Origin: Acidobacteriota bacterium
Lineage (GTDB): Bacteria; Acidobacteriota; Thermoanaerobaculia; Multivoradales; JAHEKO01
Direction: 5' to 3'
Length of the DNA: 5,143 nucleotides
NCBI GenBank assembly: GCA_024638355.1
Contig: JAHEKO010000054.1
Span: forward strand, 1 to 5,143
A model generated the notes under the pieces. The model saw only the letters and a program-made list of their open reading frames with translations. It ran no database searches and was not told where the DNA came from. Positions 5,059 to 5,143 of this stretch are shown here, piece by piece (position 1 is the stretch's first letter; the number at the start of each line of letters is the position of its first letter). The translations under genes and the position numbers were made by a program.

Positions 5059-5143
5059 GTGTACGCAGTCATAGAAACAGGCGGAAAGCAGTATCGGGTC
5101 GAGCCGGGCGACGTGATCGACGTCGAGCTGCTGCCCGATAGCG
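5059..5143 (+). CDS. rplU: 50S ribosomal protein L21 (bL21), N-terminal part, runs off the window
   Basis: bL21 is a 23S rRNA-binding protein of the large ribosomal subunit. The 28 visible codons read MYAVIETGGKQYRVEPGDVI and onward to ELLPDS, with the GTG start read as Met. The segment YAVIETGGKQYRV (2-14) followed by a GD-V-V pattern is the highly conserved start of the family. A strong Shine-Dalgarno sequence and a well-formed promoter lie upstream. The gene is usually followed by rpmA (bL27) and often by the GTPase gene obgE, which would be expected beyond the window end. Only the 5' end is present, about a quarter of a typical bL21 of roughly 100 residues. Confidence 0.97.
   Translation, partial: MYAVIETGGKQYRVEPGDVIDVELLPDS

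Noticed and set aside
4875..5072. 65-codon minus-strand frame in the intergenic region
   Set aside because: It runs over the rplU promoter and start, has no ribosome site, and encodes nothing recognisable.

Overview
This is a GC-rich (visually about 68-70 %) bacterial chromosomal window with tightly packed housekeeping and transport genes. It shows strong codon bias for G/C in third positions, a bL21 gene with a GTG start and a good Shine-Dalgarno sequence, and sigma70-type promoters with an extended -10 (TGCTAyCyT). The style fits Acidobacteriota, Myxococcota or other former deltaproteobacterial lineages, but no marker in the window settles the phylum.

Layout. Positions 1-86 hold the last 27 codons of an unidentified membrane protein on the + strand. 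A nearly perfect hairpin element occupies about 84-188 and supplies the stop codons of both convergent neighbours. A minus-strand operon follows, transcribed from about 3170 down to 186: a DppB/OppB-type permease, then a DppC/OppC-type permease (joined by an ATGA overlap), then queA (11-nt gap), which encodes the penultimate enzyme of queuosine tRNA modification. Divergent from the operon, across only 38 bp, lies a + strand sensor histidine kinase of the NtrB/ZraS type without a response regulator in view. It converges, with a 4-nt gap, on a minus-strand 57-residue protein with two CxxC knuckles. A 249-bp intergenic region separates the start of that small gene from rplU (bL21), which begins at 5059 and runs off the window. 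The intergenic region carries a recognisable rplU promoter and a set of helically spaced GARCCC repeats just upstream of it.

How the genes relate. The two permeases should form the membrane channel of a peptide/nickel-class ABC importer, but no solute-binding protein or ATPase is encoded here. The histidine kinase is divergent from the transporter, and a functional link is only a guess. queA probably shares the permease transcript.

The main non-coding items are the 84-188 hairpin element (REPIN-like or MITE-like), which may have inserted into the loop of an older bidirectional terminator; two promoter-like -10 boxes placed 6-7 nt before start codons, suggesting leaderless mRNAs; and the repeat array upstream of rplU. 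I found no CRISPR array, phage genes, tRNA, rRNA or defence system.
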